A stretch of 64,000 nucleotides of DNA from Nitrospira sp. (GCA_030123565.1 CP126122.1:3052800-3116799), one strand, 5' to 3'; positions 44,537-54,043 are shown, counted from the first letter of the stretch. A program made the numbers and translations. The notes: generated by a model from the sequence alone, not told the origin.

Positions 44537-46927
44537 ATGGGTGGTTGGGTAAGCGAGGCTTCCCCGATGGAGCGACCGGCCCACAGCGATCCTGCTCCCG
44601 ATCTTCAAGCCGAACAAGTCAAGGTCTTGTACCGGACCATGCCCACCGGCGTGGCGGCGAGCTTCGTCAATGCCGGCATCCTGGCCGCGGTGGAATGGGC
44701 CGTCGTTCCCCATAGGCCTCTGCTCCTCTGGGTCACCATGATGTGGCTCGTGGCGGGCTCGCGTGCGTTGCTGATCTATGCCTATCGTCGCGCGGTTCCC
44801 ACATCGTGGCGCAGCGCCGATTGGCACCGGTGGATGCTCGTAGGCACGACCCTCTCGGGCATCGGGTGGGGGAGCAGCGTGTACTTTCTCACCCCCGAGC
44901 TTCCGCTTCCCTATGAGCTGATACAGGTGTTCGTGCTGGGAGGCATGACGGCGGGCGCCGTCTCCGTCTTGTCGGCCTCGCTCCCGATATTCCTCTGTTA
45001 TGCCCCGGCCGTCACCGTTCCCCTGCTCGCTCATCTTTTTCTCAGCAACCACGAGTTTCACCTGCTGATGGGGATCATGGGCACGCTGTTTCTCCTGGCC
45101 ACCACCCATTCGGCCTGGAATTTCAACCGCGTGATGCTCTCGTCGATGAGCCTCCGACTGGAAAATCTCTCGTTGGTTCAATCCCTGACCGTACGCACGG
45201 AGGCGGTGGAACGGCTGAACCAGGAGATCACGAAGGAAATCCACGATCGCCGGCTCATCGAAGAGCGATTGCGAACCGCCCAGAGCGACCTTGAACAACG
45301 CATCGCCGAACGCACGAACGACCTGGCGCGCGCCAACGCCAGGCTGCAGGAGGAGGTCCAGGAACACAGGCGCACGGAGGGCGCACGACTCTCCAGCGAA
45401 CAACGGTTCAATTATCTGACCGACAATCTCAACCAGGGCGTGTGGTTCGCGCAGGTGCAGCCGCCGCAGGTCCTCTACGTCAATCCTGCCTTCGAACGGA
45501 TCTGGGGCCTGCCTGCCGCGCGGTTTTACGACAATCCGAAACTCTGGCGGGACTGTATCCATCCCGACGACCGGCGGCTCGTCACCGAAGCCTATGATGC
45601 GGAGATCGCCGATCCGAACGGACACGATCTGCAACGGATCTATCGAATCGTGCGCCCGGACGGACAGATCCGTTGGATTCACGACCGGATGGTCGTCCAC
45701 CATTCCCCCACGGGAGAAGTCGATCGCCTGAGCGGCATCACGGAAGATATTACGGAGGCCCGCGAACTGGAAGACCAATTGCGCCAGGCGCAGAAAATGG
45801 ACGCCGTCGGCCGGCTGGCGGGAGGCGTGGCCCACGACTTCAATAATGTCATGACGGTGATTCTGGGGTACAGCGCCGTCCTGCTCCAGGAATTGAGCCT
45901 GGACTCCTCGGCCCGGCACTTCGTCCAGGAAATCCAGCAGGCCGGCGAACGCTGCGCCGCGCTCACCAGCCAGTTGTTGGCCTTCAGCCGGAAACAAATG
46001 TTGCACCCGGTGTCGCTGGACCTCCATCGAGTCATCAGAAATCTCATGGCGCTGCTGAAAAGTCTGATCGGCGAACACATCACGATCGTCCTGCAACTCG
46101 ACCCCACGCCGCGCTGGGTCAAGGCCGACGCCGTGCAGCTCGAACAGATCCTGCTCAACCTGGCGGTCAATGCCCGCGACGCGATGCCGCACGGAGGCAC
46201 GCTCACCCTTGAGACCGACCAGGTCCTTCCCCATCAGGTCTGGGGACCGGAACATCGGCAACGTTCCGCCCGCACCTATGTGCGACTGCGCGTGCATGAC
46301 ACCGGGGCCGGCATCGACCCCGCCACACAGGCAAAAATATTCGAACCCTTCTTCACCACCAAGCCGCAGGGCCGCGGGACCGGACTCGGCCTCTCCACTG
46401 TCTACGGCATCGTGCATCAAAGCGGCGGGACGATTACGGTCGACAGCGTGGTGGGGCAAGGCACGACCATGACCGTGTTCCTGCCGGAAGTCCCCGCCTT
46501 GCAACCGGCCCTGCCTCCCGCCGCCCCTCAACCGGACGGCAAGCCGGGAACGGAAATCATCCTCCTGGTGGAGGACGAACCAGCCGTGCGGTTGCTGACC
46601 CAGCATATTTTACGGACCCACGGGTATACGGTTCATGAAGCGGAAGACGGCATCCAGGCCCTGGATCTGATCCGTCGCAGCGCGCTGCATATCGATCTGC
46701 TCGTGACCGATCTGGTGATGCCGGGGATGAACGGAAAGGATTTGGCCGTGCGGCTCCGAGGCCATTTCGGAGCCTTGAAGGTCATCTACATGTCGGGGTA
46801 TAGCGACAAACCGCTCGCCACGGGAGATGAGGCCCAGGGCCAGACGGCATTTCTTCAGAAACCGTTCCTGCCCGAAGACTTGATCCGCACGGTGCGCGAG
46901 ATCCTCCACGCCGTGTCACCGGCTTGA
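44537..46927 (+). CDS. Membrane hybrid histidine kinase (multi-TM, PAS, HisKA, HATPase, REC)
   Basis: This 796-residue protein has about six TM segments (about 45-210) in place of a periplasmic sensor. A coiled coil follows (about 220-280). Then come a PAS domain ('LNQGVWFAQV' to 'GITEDITEA', about 290-405), an H box 'GGVAHDFNNVM' (His about 435), HATPase ('NLAVNARDAMP', 'DTGAGID', 'GTGLGLS') and a receiver ('LLVTDLVMPGMNG', 'LQKPF'). A second ATG lies ten codons downstream. It is convergent with the symporter gene, with one base between the stops. Confidence 0.92.
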   Translation: MGGWVSEASPMERPAHSDPAPDLQAEQVKVLYRTMPTGVAASFVNAGILAAVEWAVVPHRPLLLWVTMMWLVAGSRALLIYAYRRAVPTSWRSADWHRWMLVGTTLSGIGWGSSVYFLTPELPLPYELIQVFVLGGMTAGAVSVLSASLPIFLCYAPAVTVPLLAHLFLSNHEFHLLMGIMGTLFLLATTHSAWNFNRVMLSSMSLRLENLSLVQSLTVRTEAVERLNQEITKEIHDRRLIEERLRTAQSDLEQRIAERTNDLARANARLQEEVQEHRRTEGARLSSEQRFNYLTDNLNQGVWFAQVQPPQVLYVNPAFERIWGLPAARFYDNPKLWRDCIHPDDRRLVTEAYDAEIADPNGHDLQRIYRIVRPDGQIRWIHDRMVVHHSPTGEVDRLSGITEDITEARELEDQLRQAQKMDAVGRLAGGVAHDFNNVMTVILGYSAVLLQELSLDSSARHFVQEIQQAGERCAALTSQLLAFSRKQMLHPVSLDLHRVIRNLMALLKSLIGEHITIVLQLDPTPRWVKADAVQLEQILLNLAVNARDAMPHGGTLTLETDQVLPHQVWGPEHRQRSARTYVRLRVHDTGAGIDPATQAKIFEPFFTTKPQGRGTGLGLSTVYGIVHQSGGTITVDSVVGQGTTMTVFLPEVPALQPALPPAAPQPDGKPGTEIILLVEDEPAVRLLTQHILRTHGYTVHEAEDGIQALDLIRRSALHIDLLVTDLVMPGMNGKDLAVRLRGHFGALKVIYMSGYSDKPLATGDEAQGQTAFLQKPFLPEDLIRTVREILHAVSPA

Positions 46928-46928
46928 G

Positions 46929-48392
46929 TCACTCCACCGGCGTGGCGAGGGGCGGGCGGCGCGCAGGGTAGGCCAATCCGGCTGAGCGACCGACCCGTTG
47001 CGGGAGCAGCGATCCCGCCACCATGCCGACGACTGCCGCCAAGAACCCGACCAACTGCGGCGGCCACACCGGATCGAACGGACCGGACAATTCCAATGTG
47101 ATCCACGTGCCGAGCCCGGTCGTGATAGCGAGCAACGCCCCCTGCGTGGTGGCCTTGGGCCAATACAATCCGGCACACAAGGGCACGAATGCCGCCACGA
47201 GCGTGACCTTGTAAGCGCTCTCGACCATTTTGAAAATACTCGCCTCAGAATTGAGGGCGAACAGCAGCACGGTCGCCGTAAAACCGATCAACACCGTCCG
47301 CATCACCCGCAACAAGCCGTGGTCGCCGATCGTGGGCATGAACCCCTTGACGATATTCTCGCTGAACGCGACCGACGGCGCGAGCAACGTGGCCGAGGAG
47401 CAGCTCATGATGGCGGACAGCAGCGCGCCGAAAAACACGATCTGCGCCGCGACCGGCGTGTGCTGCGCGATCAGCGTGGGCAGCACGAGTTGGGAGTCCC
47501 GTTTCAGCAGCCCCGCCACCTGCTCTGGATCGATCAGGGTCGCCGAATAGGCCAGGAACATCGGCACGAATGCGAAGCAAAAATAGAGCGATCCTCCGAG
47601 CACCGATCCCCGCACGGCCGTCCGTTCGTCCCGCGCCGAGGTAATCCGCTGAAACACATCCTGCTGCGGGATCGATCCGAACATCATCGTCACCCATGCG
47701 CCGAGAAACGGTATCCAGGCATCGAGTCTGGCCGGCGGAAAGAAGTCCAACTTCCCCGCCGCCGCCGCATGGGCGACCACCTGTTCCACCCCTCCGGCCA
47801 AGCCGCTCACCACCGACCCGATGTAGAGCATGCCGCCCATGATGATGGTGATCTGGACGAAATCGAGAACCGCCACGGAAAACATGCCGCCGAAGGTGGT
47901 GTAGGTCAGGACGATCGCCGCCCCCAACACCATGCCGGCCGGCTGGCCCATCGCGCCGTCCGTCACGATGTTGAACACCAGTCCGAGCGCCTTGATCTGC
48001 GCCGACACCCACCCGAGGTAAGACGCCACGATGCACAGAGTACAGAGGACCTCGACGGCCCGATTGTACCGGAGGCGGTAATAGTCCCCGATCGTGAGCA
48101 GGTTCAAGCGATACAACCGGCGGGCGAAGAACAAGCCGGCCAGAATCAAACAGAGGCTCGATCCGAACGGATCGGCCACCACCGCGCGCAAGCCGTCCTT
48201 GACGAACGTGGCCGAAATACCCAACACGGTTTCTGCGCCGAACCAGGTCGCAAAGACCGTCGCCGTTACCACGGGAAGGGGCAAGCGCCGGCCGGCTACG
48301 GCAAAATCGCCGCTGCTGTGGACGCGGGTCGCTGCGTAGAGCCCGATCCCTACCGAAAGGGCAAGATAGAGAATCACGAAGGCGAGGAGCAT
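46929..48392 (-). CDS. Sodium:solute symporter family transporter
   Basis: This 487-residue integral membrane protein has about 12-13 helices. It shows the SSS family start 'LVGVGLYAA'-like ('LSVGIGLYAATRVHSSGDFAVAGR') and the segment 'FATWFGAETVLG'. It also has 'YTTFGGMFSVAVLDFVQ' and 'LYWPKATTQGALLAI'. These match sodium-dependent carriers (pantothenate, proline, or others). Substrate unknown. The ATG has no clear ribosome-binding site. Confidence 0.9.
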   Translation of the reverse strand: MLLAFVILYLALSVGIGLYAATRVHSSGDFAVAGRRLPLPVVTATVFATWFGAETVLGISATFVKDGLRAVVADPFGSSLCLILAGLFFARRLYRLNLLTIGDYYRLRYNRAVEVLCTLCIVASYLGWVSAQIKALGLVFNIVTDGAMGQPAGMVLGAAIVLTYTTFGGMFSVAVLDFVQITIIMGGMLYIGSVVSGLAGGVEQVVAHAAAAGKLDFFPPARLDAWIPFLGAWVTMMFGSIPQQDVFQRITSARDERTAVRGSVLGGSLYFCFAFVPMFLAYSATLIDPEQVAGLLKRDSQLVLPTLIAQHTPVAAQIVFFGALLSAIMSCSSATLLAPSVAFSENIVKGFMPTIGDHGLLRVMRTVLIGFTATVLLFALNSEASIFKMVESAYKVTLVAAFVPLCAGLYWPKATTQGALLAITTGLGTWITLELSGPFDPVWPPQLVGFLAAVVGMVAGSLLPQRVGRSAGLAYPARRPPLATPVE

Positions 48393-48563
48393 GGGACCAT
48401 TCGCGTTGCGGTGTGGATACACCGGACGGCCGAGGTGCGAGGGGGATTGTACAGAGAGACCGCCCGGTGTGCAATGCTGCCGCTCGTGATCGCTGTCGAA
48501 ACAGCCGACGGATGAGAACAAACGTTTCGTTGACTTCTCGCCTCACTATGGTACGAATGGTCC

Positions 48564-48794
48564 ATGCGTTACTCACTCTACTTCGCATGGGCCGCGGCAG
48601 TCCTGTCGATCTGCATCCTGACGACACTCGCATCCTTTCCGGACCTCCCGGATGAGGACAGACAGTCCGAACCGAAAGTCATCGCGGGGACTGAGAGACT
48701 CCGGACCATCAAGATCCAACGCCTGCGGTGCAATCCTCTCAAATCTTCCTGCCACCTCTCCAGGCAGAAGCTGCAACACAAAGTGCCAGCTTGA
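48564..48794 (+). CDS. Possible small exported protein
   Basis: This 76-residue frame has a signal-like N-terminus ('YFAWAAAVLSICILTTLA') followed by a polar, Lys/Arg-rich tail with two cysteines. A ribosome-binding site is not clear, and no homolog family is recognised. It occupies an otherwise empty 435-base gap between two minus-strand genes. It may be a real small gene or chance. Confidence 0.35.
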   Translation: MRYSLYFAWAAAVLSICILTTLASFPDLPDEDRQSEPKVIAGTERLRTIKIQRLRCNPLKSSCHLSRQKLQHKVPA

Positions 48795-48827
48795 CCGCAG
48801 TCGACTCCAGTCGGCCTGCAGTGCAGG

Positions 48828-49778
48828 TCAGGATAACGGAATCTGCCCCTTGTTCGCCGCCAGCCACTGGTCGAACGTCAATAACCCCGGGTTGAGTGCC
48901 CGCGCGACGGCCGGATTGCGCGCGCCGCAGAACGCCTCGTTGAAATCACGTTTGAATTGAAACATGTTGCCCACATCATCGGCTCCAGGGAAATCGAAAC
49001 TGCGGTAGACCTCCGGCGGGACCGCGTTGTAACGCACCTCCTGGCCGAGGGCCCTGGTCAAGGCAGCGGCCATTTGTGATCCCGTCAGATGCTCCCCTGC
49101 CACGCCGATGGTTTTCCCGACATACGCGTCCCGCTGCTTGAGCAGCCCCAACGCGCACTTCCCGATGTCTTCTGCCGCGATGCCCGGCAACCTGGCGTCG
49201 CCCATCGGCAAGGTGAAGGCCAACCTGCCGTCCGGCCCCTTTTTCGGCCCCATGCCGAAATGGATAAGATTGTCCCAATAGAAGGAGGTCAGCAAGAAGG
49301 TCGTAGGCACTCCGAGCTGCCTGAAGACCTGGTCCGCCTCTCCCTTGGCATCGAAGTGCGGCACCTTATACTTTCCCAGGAGCGTCGGCATTCGATTGTC
49401 GGCGAGGGGAATCCAGCGGCGCGTGTCCTCCAGCGTGGACCAGATCACATGCTGCAACCCCGCTGCCTTGGCCGCCTTGGCCATCGCCTCTGCTTCAGCA
49501 AACTCTCTCTCCGGAGAAAGATGCGCCCAGAAAAAGGTGACACAAAACGCCCCATAGGCCCCGGCAAAGGCCCGTTTCAGACTCTCGACGTCTCCGACAT
49601 CCGTCGCAACGACTTCCGCACCGAGTCGAGCCAGCTCCTTCGCCTTGTCCGAATGCACATCTCTGGTCAAGGCACGAACCGCCATCCCGCTGGTTCGATC
49701 GACGAGAATCGCCCGCGCCAACCCGCCGCCCTGCAGACCTGTGGCTCCGACAACCGCAATAATCCGCTTGTCTCCCAT
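48828..49778 (-). CDS. NmrA-like NAD(P)-binding protein
   Basis: This 316-residue atypical SDR has the loop 'VVGATGLQGGGLARA' (9-23) and the NmrA/HSCARG-like features 'VRALTRDVHSDKAKEL', 'GAYGAFCVTFFW', and the Tyr-lacking central 'GKYKVPHFDAKGEADQVF'. It is probably a redox sensor or an oxidoreductase with NADP preference. ATG follows AGGAGG. Confidence 0.88.
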   Translation of the reverse strand: MGDKRIIAVVGATGLQGGGLARAILVDRTSGMAVRALTRDVHSDKAKELARLGAEVVATDVGDVESLKRAFAGAYGAFCVTFFWAHLSPEREFAEAEAMAKAAKAAGLQHVIWSTLEDTRRWIPLADNRMPTLLGKYKVPHFDAKGEADQVFRQLGVPTTFLLTSFYWDNLIHFGMGPKKGPDGRLAFTLPMGDARLPGIAAEDIGKCALGLLKQRDAYVGKTIGVAGEHLTGSQMAAALTRALGQEVRYNAVPPEVYRSFDFPGADDVGNMFQFKRDFNEAFCGARNPAVARALNPGLLTFDQWLAANKGQIPLS

Positions 49779-49938
49779 GTTATAACCTCCTATCTAGATC
49801 GCACGCCGAAGTTACCTCCCCTCGCCCACCCACTGTCAACCCATGACGACCTGTTGCGTTCCATCCAGTAAAGGCTGGATCTGGTCTTGGCCTGCGATGG
49901 CATGATAGGCTGTCGATAGCTAGCCAGGGAGGAATACC

Positions 49939-50439
49939 ATGGTACGTCCAGCGACCGATCGAATGGCATCTCCTCGGCAATGGGTTGCAGCGTTGGTACT
50001 CGGTTTCGTCGTCGTCCTTCCTGCCGCCCCCGCCCATGCCGCCGACTCCTCAGGCCCCTGGGAATGTTCGAATTACACGGGCGACGCACACACGCGATGC
50101 CTCCAAGCCTTCATTGATATCCAACGTGATAAAATTTCGAAACTGGAAGCGGAAGTCCAACAGCACCAGAGCACCGTCGGCCAGTTGAAAGAGCAGGTCG
50201 ATCGGCAGAACGCCATGACCGCCGACCTGCAGCGACAGATGAACGAGCGCCCCTCGATTACTGCTCCGATCACGCCCTATTACAATTACCCTTACCCACT
50301 GTACAGCTACCCCTCCATCGGCTTTGGACTTTACCTCGGACGGCCTTGGTTTTATGGATCTCCCTTCTACGGCAGACCCTATGCCTGGGGTCCTCGCTAT
50401 TACCGGCCCTATTATGGACATGGGCATCGCCGCTGGTAA
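49939..50439 (+). CDS. Exported coiled-coil protein with Tyr/Pro-rich tail
   Basis: This 166-residue protein has a signal peptide ending near 'AHA' (residue 34), one Cys pair ('WECSNYTGDAHTRC'), a coiled coil (about 60-100), and a tail rich in Tyr, Pro, Gly and Arg, ending 'HGHRRW'. ATG follows GGGAGG. Family not recognised; it may be a surface or matrix-associated protein. Confidence 0.75.
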   Translation: MVRPATDRMASPRQWVAALVLGFVVVLPAAPAHAADSSGPWECSNYTGDAHTRCLQAFIDIQRDKISKLEAEVQQHQSTVGQLKEQVDRQNAMTADLQRQMNERPSITAPITPYYNYPYPLYSYPSIGFGLYLGRPWFYGSPFYGRPYAWGPRYYRPYYGHGHRRW

Positions 50440-50497
50440 CCACGTCCGAGCCGTCGGCCCTGAGATCGAAACGCACCGACCTGGGTAGCAGCTATTC

Positions 50498-51442
50498 ATG
50501 CCGGGACAACCTCAATTTCCTCTCGAACAGACTGCGGCAGGAGAGTTTCAACGGCAGGCCGATGCCTTCCGCAATTGGGTCACTGCAGACGGCAACTCCG
50601 GCTACCCAGCCGCAGCAGGACGGTATCACCTGTATGTGTCCTTGGCCTGCCCTTGGGCGCACCGCACGATCATCGTCCGTAGCCTCAAACGTCTGGAACC
50701 GGTTATCGGCATGACGGTGGTCGATCCGATCCGTGACGAACGGGGCTGGGCCTTCCGCAACGGCCCCGGCCACTCCCTCGACCCCATCAATGGATTTCCG
50801 TTTCTCAACGAGGCCTATGTCGCGACCGACCCAGCCTACCGCGGTCGCGTCACCGTGCCGGTGTTGTGGGACAAGGTGACCAACCGGATCGTCAGCAATT
50901 CAGACGACGACCTCATGCGCATCTTCAATAGCGAGTTCGATCGATTCACCGACAGCAAGGTGGATTTGTATCCGGCTCCGCTGCGCCCTGCCATCGACGA
51001 GTTGAACAGCTTCATCTATGAGAACATCAACGACGGGGTCTATCGCGCCGGCTTCGCCACCTCGCAACAGGCCTATGAACGGGCGGCCCACCGACTGTTC
51101 GAAGCGTTGGACCGGTTGGAGACCAGGCTCCGCGACCGCCGCTATCTCTTCGGGCCACAGTTCGTCGAATCCGATTGGCGGCTGTTCGTCACGTTGCTGC
51201 GGTTCGATGCCGTCTACCACGGCCATTTCAAATGCAACCTCCGGCGCATCATCGACTACCCGAACCTCTCCGGCTACCTCAAGGATCTCTACCAGATCGC
51301 AGGCGTCGCAGACACCGTCGATTTCGACCACATCAAGCGGCACTACTATGTCACGCATGACGACATCAACCCGACCCGCATCGTCCCGATCGGCCCGCAA
51401 CTGGATCTGCTGAGCCCACATGGACGGGCCCGGCTCTCCTGA
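50498..51442 (+). CDS. yqjG: Glutathionyl-hydroquinone reductase (YqjG/ECM4-type GST)
   Basis: This 314-residue GST-family enzyme has catalytic Cys51 in 'SLACPWAHRT', the CPWA motif typical of S-glutathionyl-(chloro)hydroquinone reductases. Other blocks are 'GHSLDPINGFPFLNEAY', 'TVPVLWDK', 'SNSDDDLMRIFN' and a C-terminal helical domain with 'ESDWRLFVTLLRFDAVYH'. It reduces glutathionylated hydroquinones. No other quinone gene is adjacent. Confidence 0.95.
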   Translation: MPGQPQFPLEQTAAGEFQRQADAFRNWVTADGNSGYPAAAGRYHLYVSLACPWAHRTIIVRSLKRLEPVIGMTVVDPIRDERGWAFRNGPGHSLDPINGFPFLNEAYVATDPAYRGRVTVPVLWDKVTNRIVSNSDDDLMRIFNSEFDRFTDSKVDLYPAPLRPAIDELNSFIYENINDGVYRAGFATSQQAYERAAHRLFEALDRLETRLRDRRYLFGPQFVESDWRLFVTLLRFDAVYHGHFKCNLRRIIDYPNLSGYLKDLYQIAGVADTVDFDHIKRHYYVTHDDINPTRIVPIGPQLDLLSPHGRARLS

Positions 51443-51546
51443 CTGCAGCTCCCAGCAGCCGCCCAAACAGACAACTTTCTTACCCATCCTGCGCGTCGGA
51501 CAGGCTTTCCATCAGGCAAGGCCACAGACGAGCCAACGCGATCCTA

Positions 51547-51718
51547 GCAGGCTGCTCAAAATGGTCGTCCAGCAAGGCCGCAAGGAGCGACATGAGTGAG
51601 GCGTGACGTTCTTACCCGCCCAACCCCGAGTCTGTGGAACAGACTCTTGCCCTCGGGGGTACGTCGCAACGAGAGTCGCGACTGAGAACGAAGCGGGCGG
51701 CCATTTTCAGCAGTCGCC
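51547..51718. repeat. 172-bp palindromic MITE-like element
   Basis: The two ends are inverted copies of about 24 bases (about 19 identical): 'GCTGCTCAAAATGG' on the left and a close inverted match on the right. Toward the middle a perfect seven-base stem, GAGTCTG and CAGACTC, lies around base 51637. No frame in it codes for a recognised protein. It lies in the 350-base gap between the GST and FKBP genes. It looks like a MITE or a structured repeat. Confidence 0.6.
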
Positions 51719-51729
51719 CAAGTATTTTC

Positions 51730-51759
51730 TTGAGCCGCATGGGTTCCATAGCATATGGT
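51730..51759 (+). promoter_or_regulatory. Possible promoter of the FKBP gene
   Basis: TTGAGC and TATGGT are separated by 18 bases. The -10 matches the consensus at four of six bases. The predicted start lies about 30 bases upstream of the FKBP ATG, just outside the palindromic element. Assignment is tentative. Confidence 0.4.
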
Positions 51760-51795
51760 GAGCGGAACCGTGCTTCTCAGCAGAAAGGATCGCCC

Positions 51796-52467
51796 ATGCG
51801 CCATGTGATCGGTGCCCTCTCCGCAGTCGTCCTCCTCCTTTCCTCAGCAGCCTGGGCAGCCGACCCGGCCAACGATGAACAGAAAACGCTCTATGCGCTC
51901 GGCATCGCCATCAGCCAATCGCTCGGGCCCTTCACCCTGAACGAACCGGAACTTGAGTTCGTCAAGGCCGGCTTGGCGGACGGGGTGCTCAAGCGACCGC
52001 AGAAGGTCGACTTGCAGGTGTTCGGTCCGAAGATTCAAGAGCTGCAGCAAAGGCGGGCCTCCGCACTGGCCGAAGTCGAAAAGAAAGCCGGGGCCGGGTT
52101 CCTCGCCAAGGCCGCGGCGGAACCAGGCGCGAAGAAAACGGAGTCGGGCGCCATCATCACCACCATCAAGGAAGGCAAGGGTGCGACCCCGAAAGCCACC
52201 GATACCGTGAAGGTCCATTACCACGGGACGTTGACCGACGGCACCGTCTTCGACAGCTCGGTCAAGCGCGGCGAACCGGCGACCTTCCCGCTCAACCAAG
52301 TCATCAAGTGTTGGACCGAAGCGGTGCAGCTGATCAAGGTCGGCGGCAAGAGCCGGTTGGTCTGTCCGTCGGCGATCGCCTACGGCGACCGAGGGTCACC
52401 TCCGGTCATCAAGCCTGGCGCCACGTTGGTGTTCGAAGTCGAGCTGCTGGACATCGTCAAGCAGTAG
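51796..52467 (+). CDS. Exported FKBP-type peptidyl-prolyl isomerase
   Basis: This 223-residue protein has a signal peptide (about residues 1-22, 'AAWA'). A helical FKBP_N-type dimerisation region follows (about 25-115). The FKBP domain comes last (about 125-222) with 'VKVHYHGTLTDGTVFDSS', 'GGKSRLVCPSAIAYGDRG' and 'LVFEVELLDI'. It assists periplasmic protein folding. ATG follows AAAGGA. The open frame runs further upstream into the palindromic element, which is not part of the protein. Confidence 0.94.
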   Translation: MRHVIGALSAVVLLLSSAAWAADPANDEQKTLYALGIAISQSLGPFTLNEPELEFVKAGLADGVLKRPQKVDLQVFGPKIQELQQRRASALAEVEKKAGAGFLAKAAAEPGAKKTESGAIITTIKEGKGATPKATDTVKVHYHGTLTDGTVFDSSVKRGEPATFPLNQVIKCWTEAVQLIKVGGKSRLVCPSAIAYGDRGSPPVIKPGATLVFEVELLDIVKQ

Positions 52468-52470
52468 TCC

Positions 52471-52526
52471 CTCACGGGAGGACTCTACCGAGCGATACAG
52501 CGATACAACGGTAGAGTCCTCCTGAG
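52471..52526. terminator. Bidirectional terminator hairpin
   Basis: A 14-base perfect stem, GGAGGACTCTACCG, pairs with CGGTAGAGTCCTCC, with a few more pairs below it. It encloses a loop made of a tandem 8-base repeat, AGCGATAC twice. It lies directly after the FKBP stop and before the convergent DUF4832 gene, and can serve both strands. A C/T-rich stretch follows on the plus strand. Confidence 0.75.
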
Positions 52527-52600
52527 GCATTCTCTCTTTCCCCCCTCGCATACCTTGAAGAATCTTCCTGTGGGATGAGCGTGGTCCGCGGCATGGCGAT

Positions 52601-54043
52601 TCAGCGGATCGTCACGCTGGAGATCGGATACCACCGGTCCGTCCGTTTCCCTTCGATCGCCAGATCCACGTGGGCGGAACGACCATCCTCGGAGAGAATC
52701 GCCACATCGAGCGAATAGAGGCCGGATGGGACGGTCTCCGGCACCGACAGCGTATCGGTCACCAGATGAGAGCCGGGCAGCCATTGCTTGAGGTCTGCTT
52801 GGCTGCTCCACTGCGCGAGGACCAGGTCCGAACCAGATCGAAGTCGATAGGCCAGGGGCCAGGCGTGATAGATCGGCGCCACGCCGATATTCTCCCAGCG
52901 GGACCGGAGGACGAGGGGCTGTCCGGCCCCGGTCTCCGATGAATGAGTCAGTTCGCGCAGGACGAATCGATAGCCGATCTTCTTGAGAAATTCATCGAAA
53001 CGCGGCCGCCAGGCCGCAGGTATGGGTTTAGATTTTGCGTTCAGGACCGACAGGTGCCATTCGAGTCCCTTCTCCAAGATGCGATCGAGATCGAACCCGC
53101 GATCGTACCAGTCCTGAATGTAGCCGCAGACTTCAAACTGAACCGGTCCACGCTTCCAGGCCTCGCCTACGACGGGATTCCGCACGACCGGCGCATAGCC
53201 ATGCTCCATATGGTTCCAGGCCTGCCCGAAATAGTTGAAGTCGCCGTAACAGTCTCCGCGCCAGCCGGCCCCCCTGGCGGTCGCGTATTCCAATTGACCA
53301 CCATGGAGCATGACGAGGGGCGTACCGGAAAAATATTTGAAGTACCAGTCCGTGATCGCAATCTGGTTGGCCTCGGTCGGGAAATACTCCTTGCACTGCA
53401 CCTCCACTCCTTGACAGCAGGCCGTATTCCATTCCCCCCAACAGCCTACGGAACCGATATCCACATGGTCGATATCGACGGAATGTCCGTACCTCTCGCC
53501 GAAGGCGCGGAGGAGCCGTTCGTGGTAATCGAGAAAGATAGGGTTGTTGTAGTCCGGAAAGGTCCCGTCCGATTCTTTGACGCTGGCCACTCCCTTGTCG
53601 AGCAACCATTGCGGCGTACCGGTCTTGTACTCGGACACGATGCGGATGGCGAGCGTCTCACCCTTGGCCTTGGCCTGTTCGATCACCCGATCGACAAGCG
53701 CGAAGTTATACTGCCCCTCCGCCGGTTCAAGCTCCGCCCAGGGCCAGCGAAAGTAGGCCACGGTCGCGCGGGGGTACTCCTCGACCGTCGGCGGATGGCC
53801 GAAGCCGAAGTGAAAGTCGGCGAACCCCATTCCTGGGTTGTACAGGATCTCGTCGATTTCACGAGGGTGGACCGTCACGGTCCTCTCGGACAGCTGTGCG
53901 GTCGCCACTGCTGGACGAGCCTGGTTGTTTGCAGTCGCACCTATAGGTCCCGATGGGCCGGCCATCGTATTGGTGTGACTACAACCAACCGCCACAACCA
54001 ACAGCATCGCGACCGCCAAGCCCCTCCCTCTCAACCCCAACAT
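52601..54043 (-). CDS. DUF4832 lipoprotein, glycoside-hydrolase-like
   Basis: This 480-residue lipoprotein has 'VAVGC' (Cys21). The body carries the DUF4832 layout: an N-terminal TIM-barrel part ('NPGMGFADFHFGFG', 'YFRWPWAELEPAEGQYNFALVDRV', like beta-galactosidases) and a C-terminal beta-domain ('RSRWENIGVAPIYHAWPLAYRL'). Catalytic acids were not assigned. Substrate unknown. ATG follows AAGGAGGAG. The 180 bases upstream hold no gene. Confidence 0.85.
   Translation of the reverse strand: MLGLRGRGLAVAMLLVVAVGCSHTNTMAGPSGPIGATANNQARPAVATAQLSERTVTVHPREIDEILYNPGMGFADFHFGFGHPPTVEEYPRATVAYFRWPWAELEPAEGQYNFALVDRVIEQAKAKGETLAIRIVSEYKTGTPQWLLDKGVASVKESDGTFPDYNNPIFLDYHERLLRAFGERYGHSVDIDHVDIGSVGCWGEWNTACCQGVEVQCKEYFPTEANQIAITDWYFKYFSGTPLVMLHGGQLEYATARGAGWRGDCYGDFNYFGQAWNHMEHGYAPVVRNPVVGEAWKRGPVQFEVCGYIQDWYDRGFDLDRILEKGLEWHLSVLNAKSKPIPAAWRPRFDEFLKKIGYRFVLRELTHSSETGAGQPLVLRSRWENIGVAPIYHAWPLAYRLRSGSDLVLAQWSSQADLKQWLPGSHLVTDTLSVPETVPSGLYSLDVAILSEDGRSAHVDLAIEGKRTDRWYPISSVTIR

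Noticed and set aside
44486-46606. Long minus-strand open frame opposite the hybrid kinase
   Set aside because: The plus strand encodes a full histidine kinase with H, N and G boxes. The opposite frame has no recognisable domain.
46998-48515. Long plus-strand open frame opposite the symporter
   Set aside because: It is low complexity (His/Arg/Gln-rich), antisense to a well-formed membrane transporter, and has no motif.
51634-51795. N-terminal extension of the FKBP protein
   Set aside because: The sequence falls inside the palindromic element, and the downstream ATG follows AAAGGA and a proper signal peptide.
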